From Xiphophorus maculatus (lineage: Eukaryota > Chordata > Actinopteri > Cyprinodontiformes > Poeciliidae): DNA of 64,000 nucleotides. Position 1 is the first letter of the stretch, and each line of letters begins with the position of its first letter. The DNA lies in NCBI RefSeq assembly GCF_002775205.1, contig NC_036456.1, positions 18,255,463 to 18,319,462 of the forward strand, read 5' to 3'. The position numbers and the translations under genes were made by a program. Below are positions 25,186 through 37,560 of this stretch, one piece after another. The notes beneath the pieces were generated by a model that saw only the letters and a list, made by a program, of their open reading frames with translations, ran no database searches and was not told the DNA's origin.

Positions 25186-27414
25186 TGTTTCCAGCATCTC
25201 CACAGCTAACCACAGCTCCGTATGGATGTCTGGATAAATACATGAGGTTTTTACTCAGTGATTCTGCACCCAGTGGACTAATGCCAATAAAAAATAATCT
25301 GAACTCACTCCGTTCAGCCTTCTCTAAAACCCTGCAGGTGTTGCCCACATTCACAGCTGTGGTCGGTAAAATCCCACTCAGAAGAACAGCAGGCTCGGCA
25401 GAACCAAAGCTGTGGAAAACAAACGCTTATCGCAGGTGACGGAGGCTGCTATTATTTTAAATATGCAAATTCATCAGTAGCCCACATTCGCCAAGACAGA
25501 TTGGGTCCCTGAATTATTAAGTTAGTGACATATTTTTTGGAGGTTAATAATTGATAATAGCTGGAGAACGTTCCTGTAATCATCATCACGCATAAACTGA
25601 CATCGTCCAAATTTCTATTATCATCTCATCTTGGCTGAACAATCGCTCGTGATTCATCACCATAACGTGGCCATGTGTTCTCAAAATGTGTCCAACTTCT
25701 CAGCTTTTGCCATCAAAACCACAATAAACATGAACACATCCAACGAGGCGTGGGCCGGCAGCGCACCGTCATCAAATAAACCTGAGTGAAAACTCTGAAT
25801 AGCTTTGTGTTTGCCATGACAGAAAATATTTAAAAACGCATAAATGTGCTGTTGTTGAAAGCAAGAAGACCCTCTTTCTCTCTACTCTGCTTGGCTTGAC
25901 TCAGTTTGCAGGGATTTCAATTAAGCCGGTAAGATAATTAAGCCAATTTTTTTGACCTGATTTCCCCTTTCCAACAATTTTAAAAGTTCTCTGATTATCA
26001 TGATAATCTTAAAAGATATTCTTGATATTCATGTGTAACTGGGTCTGAATTGTATATTTACACAAAATGTGTTCTTTAATGCATTTGTCTGTTTATACCT
26101 GATTATTCCTGTGTTCCCCTATTATAAGGGGTTTGGTCCTCCTGCTCTCCCTCACTTTCTTCTTCTTTGTTCAGGGTCCTCCAGGACAATTATAATTATT
26201 AGGTTATTCATTTTCTCTTCCCTTTTATTTATTTTGTTCAAATGTTCATTTTTCCTTTCTGTATTAATGATAGGTGTTGGAATATTTTCACTTGAGTTGT
26301 TATTACACCTTTATAACATTAGATGATCCTAAATGCTTGGTTTTGTTATGACCACAATGTGCAATGCATGCTAACACTATTATTTTGCATAGATTGGACT
26401 GGAGAACTGAAGCACATGCTAACATCTCCTGATTGTTGGGTTAAATAAACAGAGACCGCCTCCGAATCCAGACTTGGTGTCGTCGTGGTTTGTCACCGGT
26501 GGACACAGAAGTCCACCGGTGACACATGTGTGGTAAGGAACTGCTCTCGTCTAAAGTCTGGAATATCCAACATGTTGGATTGTCTTGGTGAGATATCGCA
26601 GCATGTTTCTCCCACTAACGCAGCCTGTTGAATGTGACAGGTAGCCGATCAGGTAGCGGAAACACAGCTACCTCGCTATTTTCTGTATTATGGGAACCCA
26701 AAACACAGAAAACAAAAACAGAAAGTCTGGTGAACGTTGGCGATGTCTTTATATCGCCTTTTCTCTGTTAAACTCCACAAACCTTCGCCAATACTTCTTT
26801 CTTGTCAGCCATGTTTGTTTACTCTGAACTCATGTTTTCCCGTCTGACATCTGAATGTTTGTGAGTTAAACATGTCGATGTGTGGTGTGCTGAACACCAA
26901 ACACTGCAGGACCAAACCTGTTGAAGATCTGCTTTATTGTCATGTGTCGTCTGTCCAATTTTAAAATCTTGTCTGTGAACATTTACTGGTACTAACTTCT
27001 CTGTTTGTATGTACTCCAGCAAACCGAGTCAAGGTGAAAATGCAACATAACAAAACTTTCTGATTGGTCAGACGTTGACTGAGTCTGGTACAAGAATCAA
27101 ACCCGCCATTTTAAGAAAACCACCAGCAGTAACCTGAAAACAATAGATGAATGAGAAGGTGGAGACATTTTTAGGCTTTGTGATAAATAGAGACGGAGCT
27201 GTAGGCAGTAGTTTACCATTGAGGTGGTTCTCCATGGTAATCTAGAATGACTCAAATTGTAAAAAGTGGAGTAGACATGAATCAAGTAGAGCAAACTAAT
27301 GGAAAAGATGACCAGCAGGGCAGCAATAGGTGGAGGCAGGGCAGAAGAAAGCTGTGCCTGTAAGCTGTAACTCGATGCCTCGATACCGGTACCTGCCTCA
27401 TGCCTACAGGACTT
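25186..27414. other. No gene; possible LTR-like end near 26.08-26.53 kb
   Basis: A T-rich stretch with 'TTAAATAAACAGAGACCGCC' (poly(A)-type AATAAA) just before a perfect 14-bp hairpin at 26491-26524 resembles a retroelement end. No partner terminal repeat was found. Confidence 0.3.
26491..26524. repeat. Perfect 14-bp inverted repeat (hairpin)
   Basis: TGTCACCGGTGGAC, a 6-nt loop, then GTCCACCGGTGACA. Each arm contains the palindrome ACCGGT. Confidence 0.9.
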
Positions 27415-28822
27415 TGAAAATGTTTTCCTACCTCTTGAACATTTTGACATTTTATCACACCAAAAACTTTCACAGATTTTACCGGGTGTTTTTTTTTTTT
27501 TTTTAGGTGGTGGACCAACACAAAGTAATATACGATGTCAAAGTTCCAGCCTTTTGAAGGAATAACATCCAAAATGGTTGGCTTTCATTTGTGTCCACCC
27601 TCTTTTCCCTGATGCCCCTAAATGAAATCCACTGCCACTAATCGCATTCAGAGTTTTCCTGATTATCCTCAGAGGTTTGTTAGAGAATATTAGTGAGCAA
27701 ACAGCTTCATGAAGACCAGAGAGACAAGTCAGAGAGACAGTTACAACAGAGTTAGTGTATAAAACAAGTTTCTAAGCTATGAACATCTCAGAGCTCTGTT
27801 CAATCAACACTGGGCTTTTTGCTATGCAGACCTGCAAACAGACCAGTTTATGGCTATTAACCTAAACTGCACCCTGGATCAGGAGAGTATTGATCAAAGA
27901 AGCAGCCAAGATCAACTAAACACTCCAACAGTGCAGTAAAACATGGTGGTGGCACCATCATGCTGTGGGGATTTTCTTGAGCAGGAAATTATACTTTATG
28001 ATGATTGAAAAACATTAGATTTACAAAGAAGTGTAACAAAAATTTCTGATTTCAAATTATTATGGTGATTTTTTTTTTTGTTGCTGCCACCTGGCAGCCC
28101 ACATTGTGAAAAAACACCAGTCTAGTCAAAGTCCAGACCTAAATCTATTGTAAGACATGAAAATTGATGCTCACAAACACTTTCTTTCCAACATTACTGA
28201 GATTTTGCTGGTTCGTAAAGAAGAATGGACAGAAATCTCCAGACATGGTAGAGAAGTGAAGTTATATAACAATATATTGAGGCAGCATTGTGATAATAAA
28301 AGTGTTGATAATTATTTCTTTTTTATGTAACTCTATGGCTGTGACTGCATGGTACTGTTAGCTTCCCAAACACAAATACTGCTCTTGAAAAACAGTTCCC
28401 ATTTGTAATGCACTTCTTTACCAGACAGAAAAAAATGTATCTGTCACTAAACTGCACACAGTAGCTGCATTTAATCTTATTTTCCTATTTATTGATACAC
28501 TTTTATTAACAAACAGTGAAGGAAACCAGTAAAAATAAAATCTAGGGATTTCCAATCATTAATTGGAATTTACTGTGATAATGATCAGTCAAAAATCTTA
28601 AGAAATGTATCATGATAAGTGAAAACCATACGATAAATATCCCCCACTAGTTGAACACAAGCAAATACTACTAAGATTTTTATGTATGAATAAAAACCAA
28701 AACAAAGAGAAACCTTGATGGCTTCACGTCATAATCCTACTTTGTGTTGGTCTGTCATGAAATCTCAATAAACCATACTGACGTCACAAAATGTGAACAT
28801 ATCCCTGTGAATAGCTTTGCCT
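27415..28822 (+). mobile_element. Decayed Tc1/mariner-type transposon
   Basis: Terminal regions are inverted and similar (left: TTGAACATTTTGACATTTTA and GGTGGACCAACACAAAGTA; right: TACTTTGTGTTGGTCTGTCA). The interior has transposase-derived text such as AAACATGGTGGTGGCACCAT and CAAAGTCCAGACCTAAATC. Many stops and deletions: the transposase is dead. Confidence 0.85.
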
Positions 28823-28904
28823 CGCATTGTTTATAAAATCATTCAAGAATATTTTAAAATAATAATAATAATTTTTTTAAAAACAACTAAGCAGCCTGAA
28901 CTCA

Positions 28905-29172
28905 TGGTTCCTCTTCGGTGCGCTGCCCGCTCCTGACCCCAGTCATCCCTCCGTGAAATGCTCGGTCCTCGTTCACTCGTGCCGTGCGGGATCAAAGGGA
29001 AAATCGTCTCACGCACGAAAAAAAAAAAAAAAACAACAACAACGCGCGCCGGTTTTCGCGCTTAATTGAAGGCGTTTCCGCGGACCGGGCAGCGCTCTGC
29101 GCTCTGCGGCGCCGCATGCACACCTGAGGGCAGCGCTGCCCTCACTCCGGCGGCTCCCTCTTACATTGCGCT
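28905..29172 (-). promoter_or_regulatory. CpG island, candidate minus-strand transcription start
   Basis: The strongest CpG cluster in the left 47 kb (GCGCGC, GCGGCGCCGC, CCGCGG). On the minus strand a TATAAATAA box (29189-29181) lies about 30 bp downstream of an inverted CCAAT (29215-29219), placing a start near 29150. No coding exon was found to its left, so the gene is unidentified. Confidence 0.5.
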
Positions 29173-29180
29173 CTTCTTCC

Positions 29181-29219
29181 TTATTTATACGCATCCGCAC
29201 ACCATCAGTTGTGGCCAAT
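29181..29219 (-). promoter_or_regulatory. TATA box and CCAAT box of the 29.1-kb island
   Basis: TATAAATAA at 29189-29181 and ATTGG at 29219-29215 on the minus strand, in the usual relative spacing for an RNA polymerase II promoter. Confidence 0.45.
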
Positions 29220-31054
29220 ATTCATTTAACAGCATAAAAAAAAAGAGAAACATGCGCTGCTGTTTTTTTGTTGTTTGTTTTTGTGCTTGCTCACCGGTTC
29301 CGTGCAGTTGAATGAGTCCAGGTCGGGTTCCGTTCATTGATTCACCGAGAGGTTCCTCTGTGTGTGTTCATCCTCTCCTTCATTCAGCAGCCGAATAAAC
29401 GTCTCTCCTCCTCTGAAGCCGCGGCGCAGCTCAAACGCCCTCCTCTTCCTCTCTCTCTCTTTCTCTCTTCTTCGTCTGTCTGTCTGCAGAACAACAAGGC
29501 GACTGATGGTGAAAAATAGAGAAGACGGCGCTGATGTGAGCAGGAATGAGGCTAATCAGGCTTTTCTCTGTGTGCAGCAGAGAAACAAAGTGAAACCGGA
29601 GAATCTCTGAGACTTTCAGCAGCGATGCAGAACTTATCGGTGTTTATTCGCTCATAATTAGCAAACAGCAGCTTCCTCAGCAGGTCACATTTACAGCCTC
29701 TGAATCCTTCTGCTAATATTTATTGACTCCTGGAACCCACTTAAAATTACAACAACAACAAAAATGTTAATGCACAAATAAAAAAAATAAAAAAAAAAAA
29801 AAACATTTTAAAGAATATATTATTGTGGAATATATTTTTAGTAATTTCATGTCAAGTAATCTAAAGTCACAAATATTATATAATTTCATATTTTAATGTA
29901 ATGTTGTGTCAATATATTATATGGTATTTAACATACTTACTTAGCATATTATGTATATAATATAAATGTAAATCAAGTTATTGAATTATGCAACACTGAA
30001 AAAATATTTTAAAAATATTGGGTTTGAAAATATTCTATATTCTGTAAATATTTTTATAGTTTATATCTCACTGCATGATCAATCTGAAATCCCTGTAAAC
30101 AAATAAATTATATATACATTTCATATCATATCAAAGTATAATAAAAATAAGATATATTACAAATGTATGGTATGTACAATAAATTATAAATACTCTTTTT
30201 TTCTTTTAATCCATATAATTTAGTCCATATTTTATTTTTTTCTTAGAATTATTTCTCATAATATTAATATAGTATTAGAAATATGCATTACATTTAAAGC
30301 TAAAATATTCTTAAAATATTCTAATTTTTATTCTTCTTCTTCTGAGCAATTTAAAACTGCATTATTGACCAATCAGCTTTCATGAACGTGTATCGTGTCT
30401 CTATGAATGTTTAATGTATGTATTTTTTCTTTTTATACTATCAATGCATATTATAGTCCATCTAGTTCATATTTCTTTTTTAAGAACAATATCATTTTCT
30501 TTTTATCTTTTTTTAGAAGTTCACCGGCGGGGGGGAAAAAAAACAGCTTATGGACTTCTGGAGCTGCAGCTCCCCTAGTGGTGGATTTGTGTCATAGCTA
30601 ATTGAATTTACGGTAACGGCTGCAAACAGGATTTTTCATAAGTCGAGGTAGCAGGAAATGTCAGTGCCACTTGTAATGATTCAACCAATTGTAAGCTGTA
30701 CAATGAGAGATGCCAGCATGTCAGTGAAAAGCTTCGTGTGGAACAAATGAGTTTCACCTTTTCTGCTTACAAAGGATCCAGGAAGTTAAGTAGCAAAACA
30801 AACACATTTAACGAACTGATTAACAAACTTATTCCCCGTGAAAGGATGAGTAACTCCTAATTTAAAACACCAGTCTGGATGTAATTAATGTCTATAATGT
30901 GTCTCAATATTACAAGCAAGTATTAAGGACACTGTTTCAAGAAGGTACTTGAAAATGTTATTTGTACTTTAAATATTAATGGTTAAAATCTTGTCTTTTT
31001 GGGAAGTTTATGTGCAACAATTTCAACTTTTTTGTAAGACATAAATAAAACTTT
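29220..31054. other. Non-coding; strongly AT-rich block 29760-30350
   Basis: CT-rich simple sequence around 29440-29490, then about 600 bp of very AT-rich DNA with many ATATT and AATAT motifs. No gene. Confidence 0.5.
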
Positions 31055-31640
31055 ATTTGACCTTTATATGACCTATTATTTTGCTTCCTTGGACAGGTTA
31101 GGATTGGCCTATAGGCTATGAAAAATACATTTAATAATTTTTTTTTCCACAAAGTCATTCTTAGACAATGAGATTTCAGTGTGCTCAGGTCTATTTTGAG
31201 TTTCTGTCACAATGAGCTGCTTTAGGGCATCTTGTCACTTTAAATCCAAATAATCTGCTGCTGGCCACACCCACCAACTCAACGCTTACAGTCACATGTG
31301 AAAATGGCTGCAAACACATGTGCAGTTATTCAACCATAAGCTTTTGAAAAGTATTAGTAGAGCCGCCTGCACAACCAATAAAAATCTCTCACGTGGTTTC
31401 AGTCAACAACAAAATACTTGTCTTTTCCAGCAGCCATTGTACAGCGCATACAGCCGTCAAACCAGCTGACCAAATGTACTGGAGCTCAAGCTTGGGTTGT
31501 TAGGTAACAGGCTGGGGTTGCTAGGTAACGAGTCGTGCCAGGTGATCGTGACTTAACAATTTCCAGACACCAAACAACTTTTAAGTCATTGTTAAAAACA
31601 GCTGGATTGTGTTTTTTTTTAAGAGCTTGGGCTCATTTTT
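31055..31640 (+). mobile_element. Interspersed repeat family C, copy 2
   Basis: Same block order as 24565-25185 (GACCTATTATTTTGCTTCC start, 'TAATCTGCTGCTGGCCACAC', 'AGCAGCCATTGTACAGCGCA'). Has two X-box-like motifs: GTTGTTAGGTAAC (31496-31508) and GTTGCTAGGTAAC (31517-31529). Confidence 0.75.
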
Positions 31641-31704
31641 TTATTTTTTAAACCAATTGAGACACAAATGGAGGCACAAAAATGTGAAAATGTGAATTTC
31701 TTTT

Positions 31705-31739
31705 CAAGTTTGAAGGCAACAAACTTGCCTTCAAACTTG
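31705..31739. repeat. Perfect 15-bp inverted repeat
   Basis: CAAGTTTGAAGGCAA, loop CAAAC, then TTGCCTTCAAACTTG. A third partial copy (AAGGCAAGTTT) follows directly. It sits at the junction between family C and a LINE tail. Confidence 0.9.
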
Positions 31740-31756
31740 AAGGCAAGTTTAAGGCA

Positions 31757-31869
31757 AAAATGGCGCCGGCTCAACTGGCTGCCTGCAGACACAGCTCCTG
31801 TCGTGTGCTGTAACTGCGAAATAATTTCCCTGCTGGGATGAATAAAGTAAAAATTATTATTATTATTAA
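31757..31869 (+). mobile_element. LINE 3' end with (ATT)n tail
   Basis: Ends 'AATTTCCCTGCTGGGATGAA' then TAAAGTAAAA and a short ATT repeat, the usual 3' terminus of fish L2/Rex-like LINEs. 5'-truncated to about 110 bp. Confidence 0.65.
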
Positions 31870-32682
31870 CAAGATGTCAGAAAAATTAGCAATTTTAGGC
31901 TGCAACAATCACACAAAAAAAACATTGTGACATCCTGGAGGGTCCGAGTTGTGTGATGTGGATTTATAACTCCTCATAGGTCTGAGTTCTGCTTATGATG
32001 TTCACCAAGAGCCTCTGTAGGGCAGGCAAGTATCAGAAGGTAAATGAAAGAATGGATAAAAGCATCTTCATTATGATTCACCGGCACTCTGAGACATATT
32101 TTTGTGGTACAAAGATATAAAACCCTTAGCATGTAAATCAAATGGATGTCTTTTTAATCGATAAGTGCTGTTCTTCTTCAGGAGAGCAGAAGTCGGAGAA
32201 TCTCCAGCCAGATGAAATGGATGAGGAGGAGAGCGGACGAGCCGGAGCTGAGGGTTATAAGTGCTGGTAGGATGTAGAAAATGGGGTGAGAGGTGAAGGC
32301 GAAGACGGCTGGAATCTGTGTGAGTGATGAGCGTTTGGACGGGCGCAGTTTTACATTATTTTGCACTACAGTTCATCAGAGCTCTGCCTCAGCATGAAGA
32401 GTGGCCTTTTACACTGCAGGCTAATTCACACAGCGAGGGAACATCACAGAGCCCACACTCTCAAACACACACACACACACGCACACACACCCACACACAC
32501 GCACACACACACACAGTTCCTGACTCTTTATATGCTGAAAGAACACACATCCACGTTGAGTGCTTTTCTGAACGTATGGATTTTATCCACAGACTGGATA
32601 TGAGGCAGTTCATTTAATGACCTTCACTAATGAGGAGCATTGGGAATATTTTCTCAGATTATTTTAAAAATCAGAAACAAAG
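31870..32682. other. No gene; (CA)n at 32460-32516
   Basis: Interrupted CA repeat. No coding evidence. Confidence 0.5.
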
Positions 32683-33350
32683 GCTATGTTTACACAGCAG
32701 GCAACTCGGCCCAAATCCGATTCTTTTTGGACCCATATCCAACTTTTTCTACGGCAGATTGACCCAATTCTTTTCACCGCTCCCAAAAAGTCTGATTTGT
32801 GCCGAGTCCGTATGGGGTACTAAACCGTTTACGTATCATATGGTTTTAAAAGTCAGAAAGGTCATATCGAATCATACCCAACTTTTATGTAACTGATGCA
32901 AAGCCTGTGTGGTAATGCTGCGTGAGAAGAAGCCAGAAGCGGCGAACCTGGAGGTAAACAGTGGCTGAAAATGATGATTATCAAATTACGAAAGAAGTCT
33001 TTTCCACTGAAGCGCATCACAATAACACCTCTCCTGGTCCAAATAAACATACAAACATTCAGTAGCATGAACGACAACATAAGCAAAAAAAAAATCTAAT
33101 TTCTTTTGATGTAATCTATGTGCAGAACCAAAGTGCATTTAGGGTATGCAGTTTATCACTTTATGCTTATATCTTTGGTGCTTCGTTGAAAATCACAAAA
33201 TGGAGGATTTTTTACGGTGTTGCACAAACCACACTGCAGTCTTTGGATGAACATCCAGACTAATCCGGTTTAAACTGGTTTTTCTGTTCGTGCAGTTTTA
33301 TTGTTGCATTACTGCCCCCTTATGGCTAAGAGAGGTATCGGTGTGCTAAT
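32683..33350. mobile_element. Probable hAT-like non-autonomous repeat
   Basis: 'CTATGTTTACACAGCAGGCA' followed by 'CCCAAATCCGATTC' and 'AAAAGTCTGATTTGTGCC' is the text of a common fish repeat end. The other boundary is unclear. Confidence 0.4.
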
Positions 33351-35360
33351 TCACTAAAAATTAGCTAAATTTTGTTGTGTTTACACGAAACAAAATTATT
33401 TCTTTAGATTAACATGTGACAAAATCGTGCTATCTTTACTAGAATTAATTAATTAAACACAAAAAACACATTTTATGTGTTTTTAACTTGAAGTGAAATA
33501 TTAACACAAGGTGAACAACTGCTTTCTTGGATCTCCTTTCTTCACTTCTGTGCATGCTAAGCTAGTCTTACCACGTATTAGTGATTGTAAATTGGGACCA
33601 AAAGGGTTCAGCTGTGTCAGGACAGGGTACTTTTCTTTTTTAACATTTAAGAATCAACTGACCATCTTGTGCCTTTGATCCATCAGAAACGTTTCGTCAG
33701 AGACAGAAAGGAAAAAAATTAATAAAATATGACAAAAATCCACACGCTGCCATTTATCTTCTCAACAAGACTGATCAGATGAAACCTAACAGATGCGATC
33801 CCAATTAATCTTCTCCCATTACCTCACAGCGAGCGTCTGCAAACAGCATAACGACGTCCAGGGAGGAAGCTCATTTTTATACTTTGGTGGCAATGAGACA
33901 ATAAGCGACGCCTTCTGCCTCACTATGGCTGAAAATGATGAGTCTGAAACAGTGTGGAGGGATATTTGAAGTGGAGTTAACAGCTCCAGATTACTGCTTT
34001 CCATTAAATATTAATCATGTGTTTTTATAGCGCATCTTCAGACTGTAAAACACTGGTTACAGTTCAGCATAGGCAGAAACTGTGAGAGATTGAGAACATT
34101 TATGAGAATAATTGCTTTAGTTAAAGCTCTTTTGCGTTTGTGCTTTAATGACTTTGGTTAAATCTGGTGCCATGGAGGTCAAAGTGTGGATTCCTCGTAG
34201 CTTTTTAAGCTCTAGAAAGTACTGGTGAACAAAAACACGTAAAACAAAAAAGGAAACGAGGAAAGAAACAAATAGCAATGCAGAAAACCAACACTAATCT
34301 AGTCGTGAATGACTCGCCACTGGATGGTCTGTTTAATTTTACATTTGGCTCTGATAGAAAGAAACAAAAAAACATTATCAACAACTTCCTAAAGTACATC
34401 AGTGGGAGCTATTTTAGTCTTAGGATTTTTTGTGAATTTGGGCCCAAACTTGTGGAAAGTTCTCCTTTAGATATTTTGGTGGATTTCTCTTGATTTTCCC
34501 ATGATGTCACACAAGGAAGCTGAGTGTTTGGGATTCTGCCTTAACCCTCCTCCTTTATAAATGTCACTACTTAAGAAGAAAATATGGAAAATACATTTTA
34601 AATAAGTCAAATTCATGTTCAGGATGAATTTTTTCATGTTGGTGGACAATAAAAAAACTTTCAATGTATTTTTAAAATGAAAAGCGAGTGAATTATACTC
34701 ATCGGTCTGTCGTCTGTAAGAGGTAAAGAACATCGCCGCACTAAATATTGATTGAAACGGAGTTGATTATTGGATACAAACATGTTTTTGGAAAATTTGG
34801 GATCCTAACACTACTGGATTATTAGTCAATTTGACATGGGAATGTTATTGCTGCACCACAGAAATGAACACAACAGAAATGTTAAAATACATCCACAGAC
34901 GTCCAAATAACCCAAATGCCGTCAAATCAGTATGGCAGGCAGGTTTAGCATTAAATTGGTTTTGTCACATTCTCTCAATAAGAATAATGTGTGCAACATT
35001 TTATTAATAAACTCATTTAAAAAAATTTGGATGAGAAATATTAACGGAAATGAACTGATGATGTCACATAAATGTAATCAATTTAGTCAGATTATTGGAT
35101 TTCAAATAATGTAACATTGAGAATTTTTTTTGTCATTTTTGGATTCAGGGTTTTTTTTTTTATCAGGGGTGATTTAATGCTCCACTTTCATCAGTGGAGC
35201 ATTAAATCTTCCGTCATGATTCTCGACTTGATAAAACTTTTTAAAAAATGATTTGGGTTTATTTAAATTATAATGAACATGTGGAAAAGAAAAAATGGAT
35301 AAACATGAGGGAGAAAATTCAGGGGACATGTTTAAAAGGAAAAACGACAGAAGTAAAGGA
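33351..35360. other. No gene recognised
   Basis: AT-rich. A 61-codon minus frame at 34004-33819 has no known domain. Confidence 0.4.
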
Positions 35361-35363
35361 GAG

Positions 35364-35365
<2 letters not shown>

Positions 35366-35418
<53 letters not shown>

Positions 35419-35990
35419 CATTTATTGTCATTGAACAGAATTCAACGAAATTTCCATTGCAGCTCCCGTGCAAAAGGTCAAATATATACAGTAAAAATAA
35501 GCAAGCACACAATAATAATAACAATATATACAACTAAATTAACTAAAGGTACTCAACCACACCAAAGAAGTAGCAGCAGGTCCAATTATGGCAAAGTACA
35601 GATAATGTGACAGTGCAAAGTACAGAACAATATGGCTGTGTGGGGTTGGGGGATATATATGTATGACTGCGAGGTTATGATATGTGTGGGAGGGGGGGGC
35701 GGCAGGGAGTAATGGCTCTGATGGCTGTGGGGAAGAAACTGTTTCTCAGTCTATCTGTTGTAGTCCGTATATTCCTGTACCGCTTGCCTGATGGCAGCGG
35801 CACAAACAGTCTGTGGCCCGGGTGGCTGGAATCCATGGCTATGGATCCAGCTCTCTTCTTGACCCGGTCTGTGTAGATGGAGTCCAGGTCTGGGAGGGGG
35901 CATCCCACAATGCCTTGTGCTGTTCTCACCACCCGTGTCAGTTGTTTCCTCTCCAGTGCTGTGCAGCTACCATACCAGAAAGCAAATAAT
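35366..35990 (-). mobile_element. 5'-truncated LINE with (TATC)n tail
   Basis: The minus strand encodes the C-terminal end of a non-LTR ORF2: DLDSIYTDRVKKRAGS, DSSHPGHRLF, PLPSGKRYRNIR and RLRNSFFPTAIRAIT, as in L2/Rex-like fish LINEs. It is followed by a 3' UTR ('TTCGTTGAATTCTGTTCAAT') and a 13-unit TATC tail at 35418-35366. Nothing 5' of the C-terminus survives. Confidence 0.8.
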
Positions 35991-36934
35991 CAGCAGGAGG
36001 AGGGATACGAATAGCAATGCAGAATAAGCACAGAAAGAAGTTTGCCTCTGAACCTACAGCAAGCGAAAAAACAAAGTTAAGACACGACATCAACAAACAA
36101 CGTGCATATAAAATAACATAAGTTATAACATCATTGGAAAATACACAGTATATGGTAATACAAGATGTTTTAAAGACATGATGTCATCCTTTGGGCTTTC
36201 CCAAACTGATTTAACTTTTGTGTACAAACTTCTGAATTTGAAGTAAGAAATAAAAAAGTCTCATTATTGCATTTAGGAAACAGAAGTAATTTTGGTAATC
36301 CTAACTGACCTAAAAAAGGGAAAAGTTTAGTCTCATTTAATGTCATAAAGCCAGAAAAAAACAGAGTTTTTCTTCAGAGTGATTGTAGACGTCAGGTTTC
36401 ATACCAACCTTCATTTGCAGAAGAAAGCTGGTGGACTTTTCAGCCAAAATTGCTCAACTCAGGACAAATGACCTTCTGACCTCATGAGTTCACATGAAAA
36501 ACAAGTTTCCCAAACAAAAACTGTCGCCAGTGGATTTTCACTTCCTACATTTCCATCATTTTCACTTCAATAATTCAGAGAGACAACAAACCATACCAGT
36601 AATGAACCCAGGCTGGTGGGTGTCTAAATGGTTTTATTGGTGAAATTTGTGGAATTACCTTTGACGATTAAGGACAAATGAAGTCCCGTTTTATTGTCCC
36701 CTCGCTTAGCCGGGGCTAAAGCAGCGAATCCACAGCAGCTGTGTAATATTTCTATTCTGTTTTATCTGCGACCTTATGTCTCTGCGCTGGCTCTTGATTA
36801 TTCATGAAGCTGCCTCCCACTCGTCGTGCCGCTGAAGTTGTTTCACATGAGGAGCAGTGAAACAGAACTAACTCACTGTCAGCAGATCAGTCCTGCTGAT
36901 TTAAAAACAACTAGAGAAGGCGAGACTTCCCAAC
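35991..36934. other. No gene recognised
   Basis: No domain-bearing frames or clear repeat ends. Confidence 0.4.
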
Positions 36935-37560
36935 CTGTGCAGTTAAGATAGATCTATGGCTTAAACAAAACATGTTCATTACATTTTTTACACAAAATCC
37001 TTCTTGGATAATGAGACTGTAGCTTAGGGCCTCCTGTCAGCTGCTGCTGGCTACGTCCCCAACATTCGTACTTGAAAACAGCTGCAAACAAATGTATAAT
37101 TATACACCATAGAACTCTGAAAAGCAGAAGTAGAGCCTCCTGCACATCCAACAAGAACCCATCAAGTGGTTTCTGGAAGGTACGTCAACAACAAAACTCT
37201 TGTCTTTGCCAGCAGCCGTTGTACAGCGCATGCAGCAGTAAAACCAGCTGACCAAACATGTCGGAGCTCAGCTTGGGTTGCCAGGTAACGGGCAGAATTC
37301 TGCTGGGGTTGCTAGGTAACGGCACAGTGCCTGCTGATTTGTGGAACTTCTGGAAGTTTTTGAAACTGCTCATTTTCCAGTAAACAAAAAACCTTAAATT
37401 ATTGCTAAAACCAGCTTGATGGGTTTTTTGTAAGTGTTTGGACTGTTTTTTAGAAGCAGTTGAGACCCAAATGGAAGTACGAAAACGTTGGTTACGTATT
37501 GTAACCCCAGATTTTATGAGTATAAGTGTGAATTTTGCACAATATGTGTCCTTTAAAGCA
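36935..37560 (+). mobile_element. Interspersed repeat family C, copy 3
   Basis: Shares 'ACACAAAATCCTTCTTGGAT', 'CAGCTGCTGCTGGC' and 'CAGCAGCCGTTGTACAGCGC' with copies 1 and 2 and ends ATATGTGTCCTTTAAA. X-box-like GTTGCCAGGTAAC (37277-37289) and GTTGCTAGGTAAC (37308-37320). Confidence 0.75.

Noticed and set aside
33819..34004. 61-codon minus frame with ATG
   Set aside because: No homology recognised, no supporting neighbours; length expected by chance.
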